This document shows positions 11,487 to 20,726 of a stretch of DNA of 64,000 nt, one piece after another (position 1 is the first letter of the stretch; each line of letters starts with the position of its first letter). The position numbers were made by a program, and so were the translations under genes. Under the pieces are notes generated by a model. The model was not told the origin of the DNA and did no database searches. It worked only from the letters and a program-made list of their open reading frames with translations. The stretch is from Fidelibacterota bacterium (GTDB lineage: Bacteria > Fidelibacterota > SORT01), in NCBI GenBank assembly GCA_022571215.1, contig JACZYG010000008.1, positions 1 through 64,000 on the forward strand, given 5' to 3'.

Positions 11487-12512
11487 TCAGTTCGATAGTG
11501 TATGAGATAGTGTTTTTGCCGTATGCACGACTATAGCTATCGCCTTCTCATATTGCATCCTCAAAGGACCGACTACCGCAATTATACCGGTTTGATTTCC
11601 GAAATTATAAGGCGATGTTACAAAGCTGAGCTCGGACATATCAGGATCATCCAATTCATCTCCGATTATGACATTTACGCCATCCGCCGTTGTTGAATCT
11701 TGAATCCGCTTAATAAGATTCTTCTCATTCTCGATAACTCTCAACAAGTTTTTCATTTGCGCAGGATCCGCGAATTCGGGTTTCGCCATTATATTTGCAG
11801 AACCGCTGAACGTTATCTTTTCGTTTTCACTAAAATCGAAGACCCTGTCCGCCGAGTCTATCAACAATCGGACTATCCCGGAACTTTCGTTCGACAGATC
11901 AATGCACCTTGCCGAAATGCTTTGCCGTATTTCTCTCAGGGTAAGTCCGGAAAGTTTCTCGTTGAGTTTTGTCGATATAACATCTAACGCCTCCTGAGGG
12001 ATAGAAGATTGAATCTCCAAAACTATCGTCTTTGCAAATCCCTCTTTGAGTTGCAGCACTAACATAACCGTTTGACTTGAAACCGAAAACAGATTTATCC
12101 GGGTCAGCTCGCCCTCTAAAATAAACGGCGCAATTGCGATGCCTAAATCAGAAGTAAATTCTCCTAAAAGCTTGCTGGCAGTGGATAACAGCGATTCGAT
12201 ATCAACAGCATAAGGACGCAGAGAACCTGCATTCTCCTCCTGCTCCCGCACGCTAAGCTCTTTACCCGGGTCGAGAAGATCTACGTAAAATCTGTACCCC
12301 TTGCTCGTTGGAACTCTCCCGGCAGAGGTATGAGGATGAGATAGATATCCGCTCTTCTCAAGATCGCTCATTATATGCCGAATGGTTGCGGGACTAAACT
12401 TTATGTTTCTTCTCCTTTTGAGATTGTTTGAACCCACCGGAGAAGCCGATCTGATAAACTCGCCGATGATAGCTTTTAGTATATTTTCTTCTCTTTTGTT
12501 CAGCTCATTCAT
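11487..12512 (-). CDS. hrcA: Heat-inducible transcription repressor HrcA
   Basis: Represses chaperone genes by binding CIRCE operators and is released by GroEL titration. The 341-residue protein has the N-terminal winged helix (LNKREENILKAIIGEFI, then PATIRHIMSDLEKSGYLSHPHTSAGRVPTSKGYRFYVD) and the GAF-like HrcA core, ending in QTGIIAVVGPLRMQYEKAIAIV. It heads the hrcA-grpE-dnaJ operon. I saw no CIRCE sequence (TTAGCACTC-N9-GAGTGCTAA) upstream. Confidence 0.96.
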   Translation of the reverse strand: MNELNKREENILKAIIGEFIRSASPVGSNNLKRRRNIKFSPATIRHIMSDLEKSGYLSHPHTSAGRVPTSKGYRFYVDLLDPGKELSVREQEENAGSLRPYAVDIESLLSTASKLLGEFTSDLGIAIAPFILEGELTRINLFSVSSQTVMLVLQLKEGFAKTIVLEIQSSIPQEALDVISTKLNEKLSGLTLREIRQSISARCIDLSNESSGIVRLLIDSADRVFDFSENEKITFSGSANIMAKPEFADPAQMKNLLRVIENEKNLIKRIQDSTTADGVNVIIGDELDDPDMSELSFVTSPYNFGNQTGIIAVVGPLRMQYEKAIAIVVHTAKTLSHTLSN

Positions 12513-12544
12513 GTTTTAGTCATACCATTTCTATTTAACCTTAA

Positions 12545-12573
12545 AAAGTATAATACAATTCACTTTCAGTCAA
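12545..12573 (-). promoter_or_regulatory. Putative sigma-70 promoter of hrcA-grpE-dnaJ
   Basis: On the minus strand TTGACT (12568-12573) is followed 17 nt later by TACTTT, or 15 nt later by the better -10 match TATACT (12547-12552). Transcription would start about 35-40 nt upstream of the hrcA ATG. The spacing is ambiguous. Confidence 0.45.
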
Positions 12574-12727
12574 GATAAAATAAAGGATAATTGGATCTTT
12601 AGATGGAATTTTCGTCTGATTTATAAGTGAGGAAAAATGTGCGAGTCAGGATTCAGACTGACCACAAGAAATTGAGCAACCGGCGTCAGGACAAGTCCTG
12701 ACTGCCACGCATTAAATATCATTGACT

Positions 12728-12786
12728 CCTGACTTAAGTCAGGGATTAGAATATGTGTCCGAAATCATAAACCGTTTTAACGGTTT
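12728..12786. repeat. Composite palindromic repeat, copy 1
   Basis: A 16-nt perfect palindrome CCTGACTTAAGTCAGG is followed 25 nt later by AAACCGTT-tt-AACGGTTT. The same two-part arrangement (a G/C-rich palindrome centred on TTAA, then an A/T-flanked hairpin) recurs at 27.3 kb and 45.6 kb with different arm sequences. Confidence 0.75.
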
Positions 12787-12835
12787 TATTATGTGGTTAG
12801 GGCAAGCTCTAACCCGCACCCGGAAGAAAAACTAT

Positions 12836-13711
12836 TCAGATCTTCTCTCTTAGGTATTTCCTGACAGATATATTACTGCTGAACCATCCGAGGAAAAGAC
12901 CGAACAGCAGCATCCCTAAATAGATCTCGTTACTGATCTCTATCCTGTGCAGTGGTAAATACCCGCGAAGAACGATTCCCGCCACTTTATACGCTACTTC
13001 AAGAAATCCAACGGCTATTATTCCCGCCAACAAACCCTCCACCATCCCCTCAACTACAAATGGCCGTCTGATGAAACTATCCGTAGCGCCCACCAATCGC
13101 ATCGTCCAGATGAGGTCGCGCTTAGCGAATATTGCCAGCTTTATTGTGTACGAGGAGATCAGTACTGCCGCAAAGAGCACTATGAACCCTACTACCATGG
13201 CGATACCGATAAGAATTTTAATATACTTGTCTACAATCACTAAGAGGCTTTTTCTGTACCGCACCTCTTCGATATTATTCAAATTCGCGATCCTGCTTGC
13301 TATATAAGATGCGTCCACTGCAGTTCCAAATTCGGGAGATATCCGTACGATGAATGATGCCGGAAAGGGATTCGTTCCTAATATTGTCATGACGTTTTCG
13401 CCGAACTCTTTTTCAAATTTGCGAGCCGCTTGCGCGGGGGATATATAAGTCAGATCCCATACACCTTCTATCTTGCCGATATCCTTGGCTAATTGGATCA
13501 CAACTTCATCAGCTGTATCCATTTGAACGAAAACAGTGAGGTCGAATTGTGAACGTAAAAATTTTATAAACTTCTTTCCGTTCCATCCGACTACTGCGGA
13601 AGTGCCGACCATTGTGATCGCTAACGAAAGAATGAGTACCGCAAGAAAAGCTGCTCCCCTTGCCCTCCGAAGATTTTTAAAGCCCTCGCTAAGTGAAAAG
13701 AAGAAACTCAT
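12836..13711 (-). CDS. ftsX: Cell division protein FtsX
   Basis: Permease-like partner of FtsE that couples division to peptidoglycan hydrolase activation. In 291 residues there is an N-terminal cytoplasmic start (FSLSEGFKNLRRA), a first membrane helix (about 20-42), an extracytoplasmic domain (about 45-165) and three further helices (about 172-195, 222-245 and 260-280). This is the four-helix FtsX topology. The start overlaps the ftsE stop by 4 nt. Confidence 0.93.
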   Translation of the reverse strand: MSFFFSLSEGFKNLRRARGAAFLAVLILSLAITMVGTSAVVGWNGKKFIKFLRSQFDLTVFVQMDTADEVVIQLAKDIGKIEGVWDLTYISPAQAARKFEKEFGENVMTILGTNPFPASFIVRISPEFGTAVDASYIASRIANLNNIEEVRYRKSLLVIVDKYIKILIGIAMVVGFIVLFAAVLISSYTIKLAIFAKRDLIWTMRLVGATDSFIRRPFVVEGMVEGLLAGIIAVGFLEVAYKVAGIVLRGYLPLHRIEISNEIYLGMLLFGLFLGWFSSNISVRKYLREKI

Positions 13712-14382
13712 TCTGCCTGTACGTCAATTGAATCATCAGTAACTTTGCCGTCTTCAAGATGTATACGGCGAAAGCCCCTGCCATCTATCATATGGTAATC
13801 ATGCGTAGCCATGACTACCGAAGTGCCTTGTCGTTGAATACTGATCAGCACGTCTAAAATCAAATTAGAACTTTCGGGATCAAGGTTTCCTGTCGGTTCA
13901 TCGGCAAGGATCACATAAGGCTCCACTACCAAAGCTCTTGCTATAGCGACCCGCTGTTGCTCGCCACCCGAAAGCTGATCGGGAAAATGATAACGGCGAT
14001 GGTTCAGGTCCACCTGCGCAAGGACTCTCGCAGTCATCTTTTTCACGTCCGCGCGCTTATATCCTGTCGCCCTAAGAGCAAAAGCGATATTATCGTAAAC
14101 ATTTCTGTCTCCGAGTAATTTAAAATCCTGAAATATCATCCCCACCTTACGCCGGAGATAAGGAATCTGTTTTCGTGTGATAGTGCCCGAATCAAATTCC
14201 TCGACGGTGACCCGACCGGAACTCGGCTTGATGTCCATGTACAGTAGTTTGAGAATCGTGGTTTTTCCCGCACCGGTCGGACCGGTGATACAAACGAACT
14301 CACCCTTATTAATATCCAACGTTATACCCTCGACACCTATGGTATCGGTAAACCGCGCGGATACATTTGCTAAGCTTATCAT
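13708..14382 (-). CDS. ftsE: Cell division ATP-binding protein FtsE
   Basis: ABC ATPase of the divisome. The 224 residues show Walker A GPTGAGKTT, the Q-loop MIFQDFKLL, signature LSGGEQQR, Walker B VILADEPTGNLD and the switch histidine in ATHDYHMI. It is translationally coupled to ftsX. The upstream DUF423 gene ends 15 nt before it and may share its transcript. Confidence 0.95.
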   Translation of the reverse strand: MISLANVSARFTDTIGVEGITLDINKGEFVCITGPTGAGKTTILKLLYMDIKPSSGRVTVEEFDSGTITRKQIPYLRRKVGMIFQDFKLLGDRNVYDNIAFALRATGYKRADVKKMTARVLAQVDLNHRRYHFPDQLSGGEQQRVAIARALVVEPYVILADEPTGNLDPESSNLILDVLISIQRQGTSVVMATHDYHMIDGRGFRRIHLEDGKVTDDSIDVQAE

Positions 14383-14397
14383 CTGATCATAATTATA

Positions 14398-14766
14398 TTA
14401 GGATTTATAAACCGCTATTGCAAGTGTCAACCAACCTCCAAGCAGAGCCAATCCGCCAAACGGCGTCACGGCTCCCCACATCTTTTCACCCGTCAGCGAG
14501 AGGATATATAGACTCCCGGAGAAGATAATAATTCCCGCAACAAACAGCCAACCGCTTATGTTTAGCAAACCGACCCGCCAATGCTCCAAAGCCAGAGCAA
14601 CTATGGCGATAGCGAATACATGATACATCTGGTATCTTACTCCGGTCTCAAATGTTTCTAACAGCTGCGGAGTCAATTTATCTTTGAGAGCATGCGCTCC
14701 GAATGCTCCAAAAGCAACTCCAAGAAACCCGAAAACCGCCGCAATAATAAGAAATGTTTTAGCCAT
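14398..14766 (-). CDS. DUF423 (YgdD-type) membrane protein
   Basis: 122 residues with four predicted membrane helices. The N-terminal GVAFGAFGAHALKDKL and the later ETGVRYQMYHVFAIAI are hallmarks of the DUF423/YgdD family of small inner-membrane proteins. Their function is unknown. It lies between tRNA-Arg and ftsE on the same strand. Confidence 0.92.
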   Translation of the reverse strand: MAKTFLIIAAVFGFLGVAFGAFGAHALKDKLTPQLLETFETGVRYQMYHVFAIAIVALALEHWRVGLLNISGWLFVAGIIIFSGSLYILSLTGEKMWGAVTPFGGLALLGGWLTLAIAVYKS

Positions 14767-14795
14767 TAACTATATCCCTTCATTTTTCGATTAAG

Positions 14796-14869
14796 TACCC
14801 ATGGCAGGATTCGAACCTGCGACCTCCGGTTTAGGAAACCGGCGCTCTATCCAACTGAGCTACATGGGC
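14796..14869 (-). tRNA. tRNA-Arg (anticodon CCU)
   Basis: A class I tRNA is read on the minus strand: acceptor GCCCATG/CATGGGT, D-arm with AGCTCAGTTGGATAGAGC, anticodon stem CCGGT/ACCGG with loop TTCCTAA (anticodon CCT), and T-arm GCAGGTTCGAATCCTGC. The discriminator is A and no CCA is encoded. It would decode AGG arginine codons. Confidence 0.95.
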
Positions 14870-14997
14870 GAAGAACTAAATTTATTAAAAGCGGATTTAT
14901 TTTACCAGACAAATTATTAATGATTTGAAATGGGATTACATCCGATTGTCACGTGAGTTGTTCTCCGATACAACCACCCCTCCGCTCAAAGCGGTGT

Positions 14998-15018
14998 CCC
15001 CTCCTTAAAAAGGAGGGG
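14998..15018. repeat. CCCCTCCTT/AAGGAGGGG hairpin, copy 1
   Basis: Nine-base perfect arms around a 3-nt AAA loop. The same arms recur at 20665-20685 (AGA loop) and 45889-45909 (TCC loop), each time within clusters of other repeats. Confidence 0.8.
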
Positions 15019-15130
15019 ATAAAAAATTCCCCTTTATCAAGAGGCGAAGTCCCGCAAAAAGCGGGGGGTAAATTTTATCCCGACTTCTCGGGACAAAAGA
15101 CGGAGTGTGTAAAAAGTTAAAGATTATCGT

Positions 15131-15230
15131 CATTGCGAGGAGTGGCTTAGTCACGACGAAGCAATCTCAGACTAATTTTTCCAACATGAGATTGCCACGT
15201 CATCCGCCAGCTGACGGATTCCTCGCAATG
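15131..15230. repeat. MITE-like inverted-repeat element, copy 1
   Basis: A 100-bp unit bounded by CATTGCGAGG and CCTCGCAATG, with an inner inverted pair GCAATCTCA/TGAGATTGC. Three related copies lie at 27079-27167, 38920-39023 and 45780-45880. It resembles a repeat family often seen between genes in many bacterial phyla. Confidence 0.8.
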
Positions 15231-15284
15231 ACTGCGCCTTTACCCCTCAGGGGGAGAAGCTTCATCTTTCCCGAAGCACTCACT

Positions 15285-15872
15285 CTAATTAGAGTATAAC
15301 TTCCTCTCAATTATGTATTCAATTACCTTGCTCTCAACCAATTCTTTAACGTCACTGCCTTCCCGGATTTTATTCCTGATATCGCTCGACGATATGTCCA
15401 TCAATTTGTTATCAAGAAATTCTACCTTATCAATAAATCGCCTGTCAATATTCTCATGCTTCACCTCAGCGCGGTTCAGTACACACACTGAACATTCATT
15501 CAGAATCGCTTCAGGTGATTTCCATTCGTCGAACCGCATCAGACTGTCGGCGCCGATGATTAGAAAGAGTTGATCTGCTTCAAGTGAGTACAGCTCCCTG
15601 AAATATCTTATCGAGTCAATAGTGAAGGAATCCCCTTCTCTATCTCCCTCCACATCGCTGACTTCAAAACCGGCTGAATTTTCGACCATCAATTGGGTCA
15701 TTCTAAACCTATCCTCAAATGATACTGAAGACGATTTGTCTGTGTAGGGAGTATTGAATGCCGTTACGAACAGTAGTTTATCAAGAGATTTCTTTTCAAG
15801 CGCGAACCGGGCAAGCCGCAAGTGTCCGGTGTGTGGAGGGTCGAACGAACCGCCGAATATTCCCAACCGCAT
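15285..15872 (-). CDS. nadD: Nicotinate-nucleotide adenylyltransferase
   Basis: Converts nicotinate mononucleotide to deamido-NAD. The 195 residues begin with GIFGGSFDPPHTGHL (the HxGH nucleotidyltransferase motif) and carry the second motif MDISSSDIRNKIREG (ISSTxxR type) near residue 160. LFLIIGADSLMRFDEWKSP is also typical. It follows the bamD-like gene at a distance of 50 nt and ends against the repeat region. Confidence 0.95.
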   Translation of the reverse strand: MRLGIFGGSFDPPHTGHLRLARFALEKKSLDKLLFVTAFNTPYTDKSSSVSFEDRFRMTQLMVENSAGFEVSDVEGDREGDSFTIDSIRYFRELYSLEADQLFLIIGADSLMRFDEWKSPEAILNECSVCVLNRAEVKHENIDRRFIDKVEFLDNKLMDISSSDIRNKIREGSDVKELVESKVIEYIIERKLYSN

Positions 15873-15922
15873 GAGAGAATTATCGAAGACCTCTGAGGAG
15901 TCCCGTTCCTTCTATTCGCTGT

Positions 15923-16711
15923 TCATTTTTCATCAACAAGAGCTTGGTCTGATTGGTCAACAATTTTCGTTTTTACTTTTCGGATAGCTTTTTTTGCCTT
16001 CTTCACGAATTCAGCATCTTCATCGCGTCTCAGTATATCCGCAAGCAGTTCCAAGGCGGTATCCCAGTTTTTCAGCTTCATTTCACAATCAGCTAACCGC
16101 CATCTTGCTTCCGGAGCTAAGTCACTGTCATAATACTTTTCGAGGAGTTGTCGCATGTAAATAGCTGAAGATTCACATTCGCCGAGTTTCTGATACTGTT
16201 TTCCGTTGTCGAATAATTTCTTCGCTAATTTGAATCGCAATAGGTCAAGCCGTGATTCGGCTTTTATCTTGTATTCGCTTTCGGGAAAATTTTCTATATA
16301 TTCTTGATAAGCATCCAACGCTTTCAGAGTATTAGTCTGGTCATGATATGAAGATGGAGACATCTTGTCAAAGCAAAGCGCTCTTTTATATTCTCCTACT
16401 TCCAAGAAAGGACTTTCCGGATGTATTCTCATTAATCGTTCGTATTCGGAAATAGCAAGAATATATTCTTTAAGCTCGAAATGTGAATTCGCTAAATAAA
16501 ACTGAGCGTCATCTCCAATCTCACTACCCGGAGCGTTAAACGTCACAAACTTCAATTCTGATATCGCTTTGTGAAATTTGCCCCTGTCATAGTACTCTTT
16601 GCCCAACTCATACCTGACTTCTACAGGCTTTAGTTCGTCATCTTTTCCAGAGCCGCAAGCAGATATTAACAGCTGAGTAACCAAGATGAAAATCAGAAAT
16701 GATATTTTCAT
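15923..16711 (-). CDS. bamD: BamD-like outer-membrane assembly lipoprotein
   Basis: Periplasmic TPR lipoprotein of the BAM complex that inserts outer-membrane barrels. I chose the ATG at 16711, not the first in-frame start at 16732, because it gives a clean lipoprotein signal (MKISFLIFILVTQLLISACG) with cysteine at the lipobox. The mature part is a series of TPR-like helices (RYELGKEYYDRGKFHKAISEL, then SEYERLMRIHPESPF). The charged C-terminus ends in KAIRKVKTKIVDQ. About 262 residues fits BamD. It lies just downstream of the DUF5683-like gene. Confidence 0.85.
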   Translation of the reverse strand: MKISFLIFILVTQLLISACGSGKDDELKPVEVRYELGKEYYDRGKFHKAISELKFVTFNAPGSEIGDDAQFYLANSHFELKEYILAISEYERLMRIHPESPFLEVGEYKRALCFDKMSPSSYHDQTNTLKALDAYQEYIENFPESEYKIKAESRLDLLRFKLAKKLFDNGKQYQKLGECESSAIYMRQLLEKYYDSDLAPEARWRLADCEMKLKNWDTALELLADILRRDEDAEFVKKAKKAIRKVKTKIVDQSDQALVDEK

Positions 16712-16721
16712 AGTTCCGCTA

Positions 16722-17489
16722 TCACCATGCAATGGTCAGACTTAATTGACCGTTTATTCTGTTTTGAGTTCTCACGGGAATCGCTTTCAAAGAGAGTGTC
16801 ATCGATGCCGCATCGTTGAGCTTCTTCGCAGTGTAGACTGCCTCGGCGGCTGATATCAGATGATTCAGCATTACCGTAGACGCGACCGTTGTCGCCGAAC
16901 TGAACAGATTATTTGCGTCTTCCTGCATTTTTATATATTCTGCCCGTTCGACTGTGAGGTCATCTTCATCTCGAGATACAGAACCCTCCCAACCTCGATT
17001 GAATTGGTTATATTTTCCTATATTTTCATAGTATTCGTTGTTCTTTACGGGATCACCCGTATTCGGATTTACATCTAAATTATGTACCCCCTCCGTATCT
17101 CCCGAAGCTTTCCAATCGGTGAAACTCCAGAACTCATCACCAAATGCTTTATACTCATCCACTTTGTCATTTGCATTCCGCTGTATAGTCGTATAGCCCC
17201 ACCAAAATCCTATTTCAGCAACGAAAAAGCCTACCGCTTTCTTCTTAGAACCGTTATAATACTGACCGACTCCCGGCAGCAGCGCAGAACTCATGAAAGA
17301 AAGACCGGGTCGTTTAGCGATAACTCTCTTGTTCACACTGTCTTTAATCGTCATATTAAGGTACGCCAACCTCAGAGACCCACCCGAATTGAGAACTACT
17401 TCTCTCTTAACGAGAAAGCCTTCGCCCGCCTCCGATTGGGAAAAAGTCCCCAAGAATATTATTAAGGTCAGTAAGCAAGTAAATTTCAT
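16722..17489 (-). CDS. DUF5683-like secreted or membrane protein
   Basis: 255 residues with a signal peptide (about 1-21, cut near SQSEAG). The region around residue 75, SSALLPGVGQYYNGSKKKAVGFFVAE, matches the PGxGQxYNGxxxKA pattern of DUF5683-type proteins of Bacteroidetes relatives. A second hydrophobic patch (SATTVASTVMLNHLISAAEAVY) follows near 200. The function is unknown. It sits between a large outer-membrane protein gene and bamD, so an envelope role is likely. Confidence 0.7.
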   Translation of the reverse strand: MKFTCLLTLIIFLGTFSQSEAGEGFLVKREVVLNSGGSLRLAYLNMTIKDSVNKRVIAKRPGLSFMSSALLPGVGQYYNGSKKKAVGFFVAEIGFWWGYTTIQRNANDKVDEYKAFGDEFWSFTDWKASGDTEGVHNLDVNPNTGDPVKNNEYYENIGKYNQFNRGWEGSVSRDEDDLTVERAEYIKMQEDANNLFSSATTVASTVMLNHLISAAEAVYTAKKLNDAASMTLSLKAIPVRTQNRINGQLSLTIAW

Positions 17490-17507
17490 TTCTGTCTCAA
17501 ATTAGAT

Positions 17508-20474
17508 TTATAAAAAATCAAATAGCAGCGTAAAATAATATTTCCATTCATTTCCACGGACGAATCCCCTGGCATCGGTGAATTTGTCTATACCATACGC
17601 TGCTTGAAATTCAAAAGCGGTGGGAAATGCGTAAAAGGAGAAAGTTCCCACTCTTAAAGAATATCCAATCGTTCTCTTAAAATCATTTAGCTCAGCAGCT
17701 CCTAACCAGGCATTTCCGTACTGGAAGAATATACCACCATATACATCTCTTATGTAAAGGTTTAATAAAGCCTTGTTAACGTCGTTAATAATAGGCACAT
17801 TCAACGATGCGCTTCCTATCGCTTTTCGTTCCCCTTCTATACTGTAAAAGGAATATCCCTTCATCCCTAACAGACCTCCGCCAAAGTAATAAAGGAAATC
17901 TACCACATTTGTTGAAATATAACCACCGTCTATATTTAAGGCAAGAGCGCTTTTGAAAGGAAGCTTAAAATATTTTTCAAAACCGAGATCAAGCTGATAA
18001 TAATTATACGGCTCGAATATCTCTGAAAATGTCCCGAAATTTTCGTTACGGGCAAAGTCAACGACAAATTTATCCCATTTTTGACTATACGATAGATTCC
18101 ATTTCATACCTGTATTCCGCGCGATGTAACTCTTTGCGGCAGGATAAGTCCCGTTTCTCTTCCAATTAATGCTGAGCGTTCTGCCTATAAAATAGTCATA
18201 ACTAAACGAAAATTTTCCGAATGTACCATCGTCCAATTGCGGAAAACCTATCTGCGTCGCGGAATATTTACTGTAACTGAACCGCAGGGTTATGTCGTCC
18301 GTCTCACCTTTGAAAAATGTCATACCGGGAGAGACCTCAAGCAAATTGAAATTAATATCAAGCGGTGTTTTCTTGTTCGCAAGGAGAAGCGTATCTTCTA
18401 CGTTTTGAGAAATTCCGTATGCCTCAAAAAACAAATTCGGAGTAAAATGATTATAATCAAATCTCAGATAAAGGTCAAAATCTCCACGCTTGTTGGCAGC
18501 TGCTCCGCCGAGAATACTGATTTTATTGAGCAACTCGTTCGAGAAGACGTATCCGCCAAGTTTCAGAGTGCCGTAATCTATCATTATTCTCGGTAAAAAG
18601 AAGAGCGTCGAGTAAGTTGTTTCGTACTTCTTCGCCGTGTATTCCGGACTGCTGTTCTGATCGTAATCTATCTTTGGAAGATTTTGTAAATAGTCGATCT
18701 TGTACTCGGCGTTTCGCGGCTCAATTTTTTCATTATTTTCCAACAGTGAGATTTTATAGCCGCTTATCGAATATTCAGAATACGCTATACTTCCGTCAGA
18801 GGATTCCGATGGCATGAATGCCCCGCCCCTCAGATTTGTCCTTTGCGTCAGTTCCGCTGTTTCCCTGTCATAGGAATAAATATTGAATATTCCTGTTCTG
18901 TCGGAAGAAAAGTAAATAGTCTTGTTGTCTTTCGAATAGACCGGATGCCGCTCATCTGCCGCCGTCTGTAATACAAGCCTGAAACCGCTTCCATCAGCGT
19001 TAACCTCGGCAATATCCCTCCCGTTATATGTGGAAGTTTCAAATAGGATTGTCGCTCCGTCGGGCGACCAATCGAGTTTATAGACCTGCCGCAGCTCATC
19101 AAACCGGGTCAATTCTTGGACACTTTCACTGCTGACATCGTATAGCATTATAACGCTTTCGCCGTCTCGGGTGCTCACAAACGCAATAGAATTGCCGTCA
19201 GGAGAATAAACAGGATACCTGCTCCTCTCGCCGGTAGTGAGCCTCTCATTTTTTTTTGTTTCTCTGTCGTAGAGGTATAGGTCAAAATATGTCGAGCCGC
19301 GCTTATCGGGTTTGGCTATCTTCCCGTAAACTATCTTTTTGCCGTCGGGAGACCATGAGGGCGATGATTGAACGCCCGAAGCAATTTTTTTAATCTTCCC
19401 CGACTCCTTTGAATATAAATACAGATCGGTCCGGGAGAGGTAGTCGTTTCCCTTATTTGAAATGAAAGCCAATCGCTTTCCGTCCGTTGACCAGGAGGGA
19501 AAGAAATTCGATGTTCCCCCATCACTTAACACCCTGCCTCTCAGCGTATTTTCTGATATTAGACGCGTCCTTGAGCGATACTCTTCTTCGAGCCCGCTTT
19601 TCCAATTTTCGTATACTTCATCGCCATTGACCCCCGTAGCTTTTTTTATCGCTTTTGATATCGTAACGGGTCTTTTGGATGAGAGCGCTCCGGCAATTCC
19701 GCTCAACGATTTCTCTCCATACGTCCGGGCGATATAGCTCACAAACGAGTAACCCTGATTATAGACGCTTTCGTTTCCTATGCCTATCTTCCCGAAAACA
19801 GCCATATCATCAAAACTCAAGAGTGAGTTGCTGAGCGTTCGTTCTCTCAAGATCATGTCTCTATGCGAATCCCAATGGTCGTATTGGAGTTTTTCACTAT
19901 TATACTGCGCTACTCCTTCCGCGAACCAGAGCGGAGTGGTCAGACCGGAATAAGGATACGAGACTACTCCGTTCGGAAAACCCCTGACAACATCATCACG
20001 TCGTTCTTTCTCGTACCGGAACCACTGAATATAAAACGCGGGAATTTTCCTGTTGAACTTCATCGCGGCCTGCATCGAAACGATATGCGTGAACTCATGC
20101 GTCACCACGTCTCTTAACCAATTATGCGTTCCCCTCATGTCGTAATCCATCGGCAATGCCCAGATTATTATCTTATTATCATAAAAATACGCCGCGCCGT
20201 TGGAAATGTCGTCCGTGTCCTGAACGATAAATCTCACGGGGTTTTCCGGCGCATGATCGTAGAGCTCTGTTATAGGTCGATAAATTTCTTCGGCTATCTT
20301 TGCCACCCTTCTCGCGGAATTTTCAACTCCCTTGTGATAGGTAACGCTGAAATGCTCCGTTTCTATCGTCTTCCACTCCAATTCAGGATGGTTGAATCTC
20401 GGCTGAGCATCCGCGGAATTCAGCGCTGTCAGCAGAAAGACGAAAAGAATAAAGAGATTTCGGGTAACGGTCAT
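17508..20474 (-). CDS. Outer-membrane protein with MA-type metallopeptidase, PD40 propeller and barrel
   Basis: 988 residues in three parts. After a signal peptide (1-23) comes a peptidase-MA-like domain with HEFTH at 126-130 and a downstream WFAEGVAQY (E186 as likely third zinc ligand). Next are WD40-like PD40 repeats (about 320-590) with units such as FFPSWSTDGKRLAFISNKG and PSWSPDGKKIVYGK. The C-terminal third is a beta-barrel of surface-antigen (BamA-like) type, with GGGLLGMKGYSFYSIEGERK and a terminal LLFDFL. The zinc residues are intact, so it is probably an active surface or periplasmic peptidase. The substrate is unknown. Confidence 0.85.
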   Translation of the reverse strand: MTVTRNLFILFVFLLTALNSADAQPRFNHPELEWKTIETEHFSVTYHKGVENSARRVAKIAEEIYRPITELYDHAPENPVRFIVQDTDDISNGAAYFYDNKIIIWALPMDYDMRGTHNWLRDVVTHEFTHIVSMQAAMKFNRKIPAFYIQWFRYEKERRDDVVRGFPNGVVSYPYSGLTTPLWFAEGVAQYNSEKLQYDHWDSHRDMILRERTLSNSLLSFDDMAVFGKIGIGNESVYNQGYSFVSYIARTYGEKSLSGIAGALSSKRPVTISKAIKKATGVNGDEVYENWKSGLEEEYRSRTRLISENTLRGRVLSDGGTSNFFPSWSTDGKRLAFISNKGNDYLSRTDLYLYSKESGKIKKIASGVQSSPSWSPDGKKIVYGKIAKPDKRGSTYFDLYLYDRETKKNERLTTGERSRYPVYSPDGNSIAFVSTRDGESVIMLYDVSSESVQELTRFDELRQVYKLDWSPDGATILFETSTYNGRDIAEVNADGSGFRLVLQTAADERHPVYSKDNKTIYFSSDRTGIFNIYSYDRETAELTQRTNLRGGAFMPSESSDGSIAYSEYSISGYKISLLENNEKIEPRNAEYKIDYLQNLPKIDYDQNSSPEYTAKKYETTYSTLFFLPRIMIDYGTLKLGGYVFSNELLNKISILGGAAANKRGDFDLYLRFDYNHFTPNLFFEAYGISQNVEDTLLLANKKTPLDINFNLLEVSPGMTFFKGETDDITLRFSYSKYSATQIGFPQLDDGTFGKFSFSYDYFIGRTLSINWKRNGTYPAAKSYIARNTGMKWNLSYSQKWDKFVVDFARNENFGTFSEIFEPYNYYQLDLGFEKYFKLPFKSALALNIDGGYISTNVVDFLYYFGGGLLGMKGYSFYSIEGERKAIGSASLNVPIINDVNKALLNLYIRDVYGGIFFQYGNAWLGAAELNDFKRTIGYSLRVGTFSFYAFPTAFEFQAAYGIDKFTDARGFVRGNEWKYYFTLLFDFL

Positions 20475-20726
20475 TTTAAATATTTTTCCCGTTGATTGCG
20501 GTCAGGGCAAGCCCTAACCCGCACCTTATTCCTCTCCCCTTGAGGGGAGTGTCCGGCAGCTGCCGGACGAGGGGTGTTATCGTAATAATATCTCAAATTT
20601 CTGAGAGTTCGCTTCAAAACACAACCCGACCACAAAAGTGGCTTAATAGAGGGGTATTTATTATCCCCTCCTTAGAAAGGAGGGGAAACCGCTGTAAGCG
20701 GTGGGGTGGGTTGCTTATAATTCGGG
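20475..20726. repeat. Intergenic repeat cluster
   Basis: It contains GGTCAGGGCAAGCCCTAACC (20500-20519), a CTCCCCTTGAGGGGAG hairpin (about 20535-20550), GTCCGGCAGCTGCCGGAC (20551-20568) and a CCCCTCCTT-aga-AAGGAGGGG hairpin (20665-20685). No gene is seen. Any of these could end the transcript of the upstream M6-like gene. Confidence 0.7.

Larger units (their letters stand above)
12513..12835. other. Intergenic region hrcA/ftsX with palindromic modules
   Basis: No gene is seen. Besides the hrcA promoter the stretch holds inverted repeats built on GTCAGGA/TCCTGAC (12694-12708), the palindrome CCTGACTTAAGTCAGG (12728-12743), an AAACCGTT/AACGGTTT hairpin (12769-12786) and a GGTTAGGGCAAGCTCTAACC element (12794-12813). 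The last two lie just downstream of ftsX and could fold in its transcript. Confidence 0.7.
14870..15284. other. Repeat-filled intergenic region
   Basis: No gene is seen. The stretch is made of a CCCCTCCTT-aaa-AAGGAGGGG hairpin (14998-15018), GGCGAAGTCCCGC-type and TCCCGACTTCTCGGGA-type palindromes (15040-15095), and a 100-bp inverted-repeat element (15131-15230). Short frames in it are not credible genes. Confidence 0.75.

Noticed and set aside
15105-15299. Plus-strand frame of 64 codons
   Set aside because: It is composed of the 100-bp inverted repeat plus part of the nadD 3' end.
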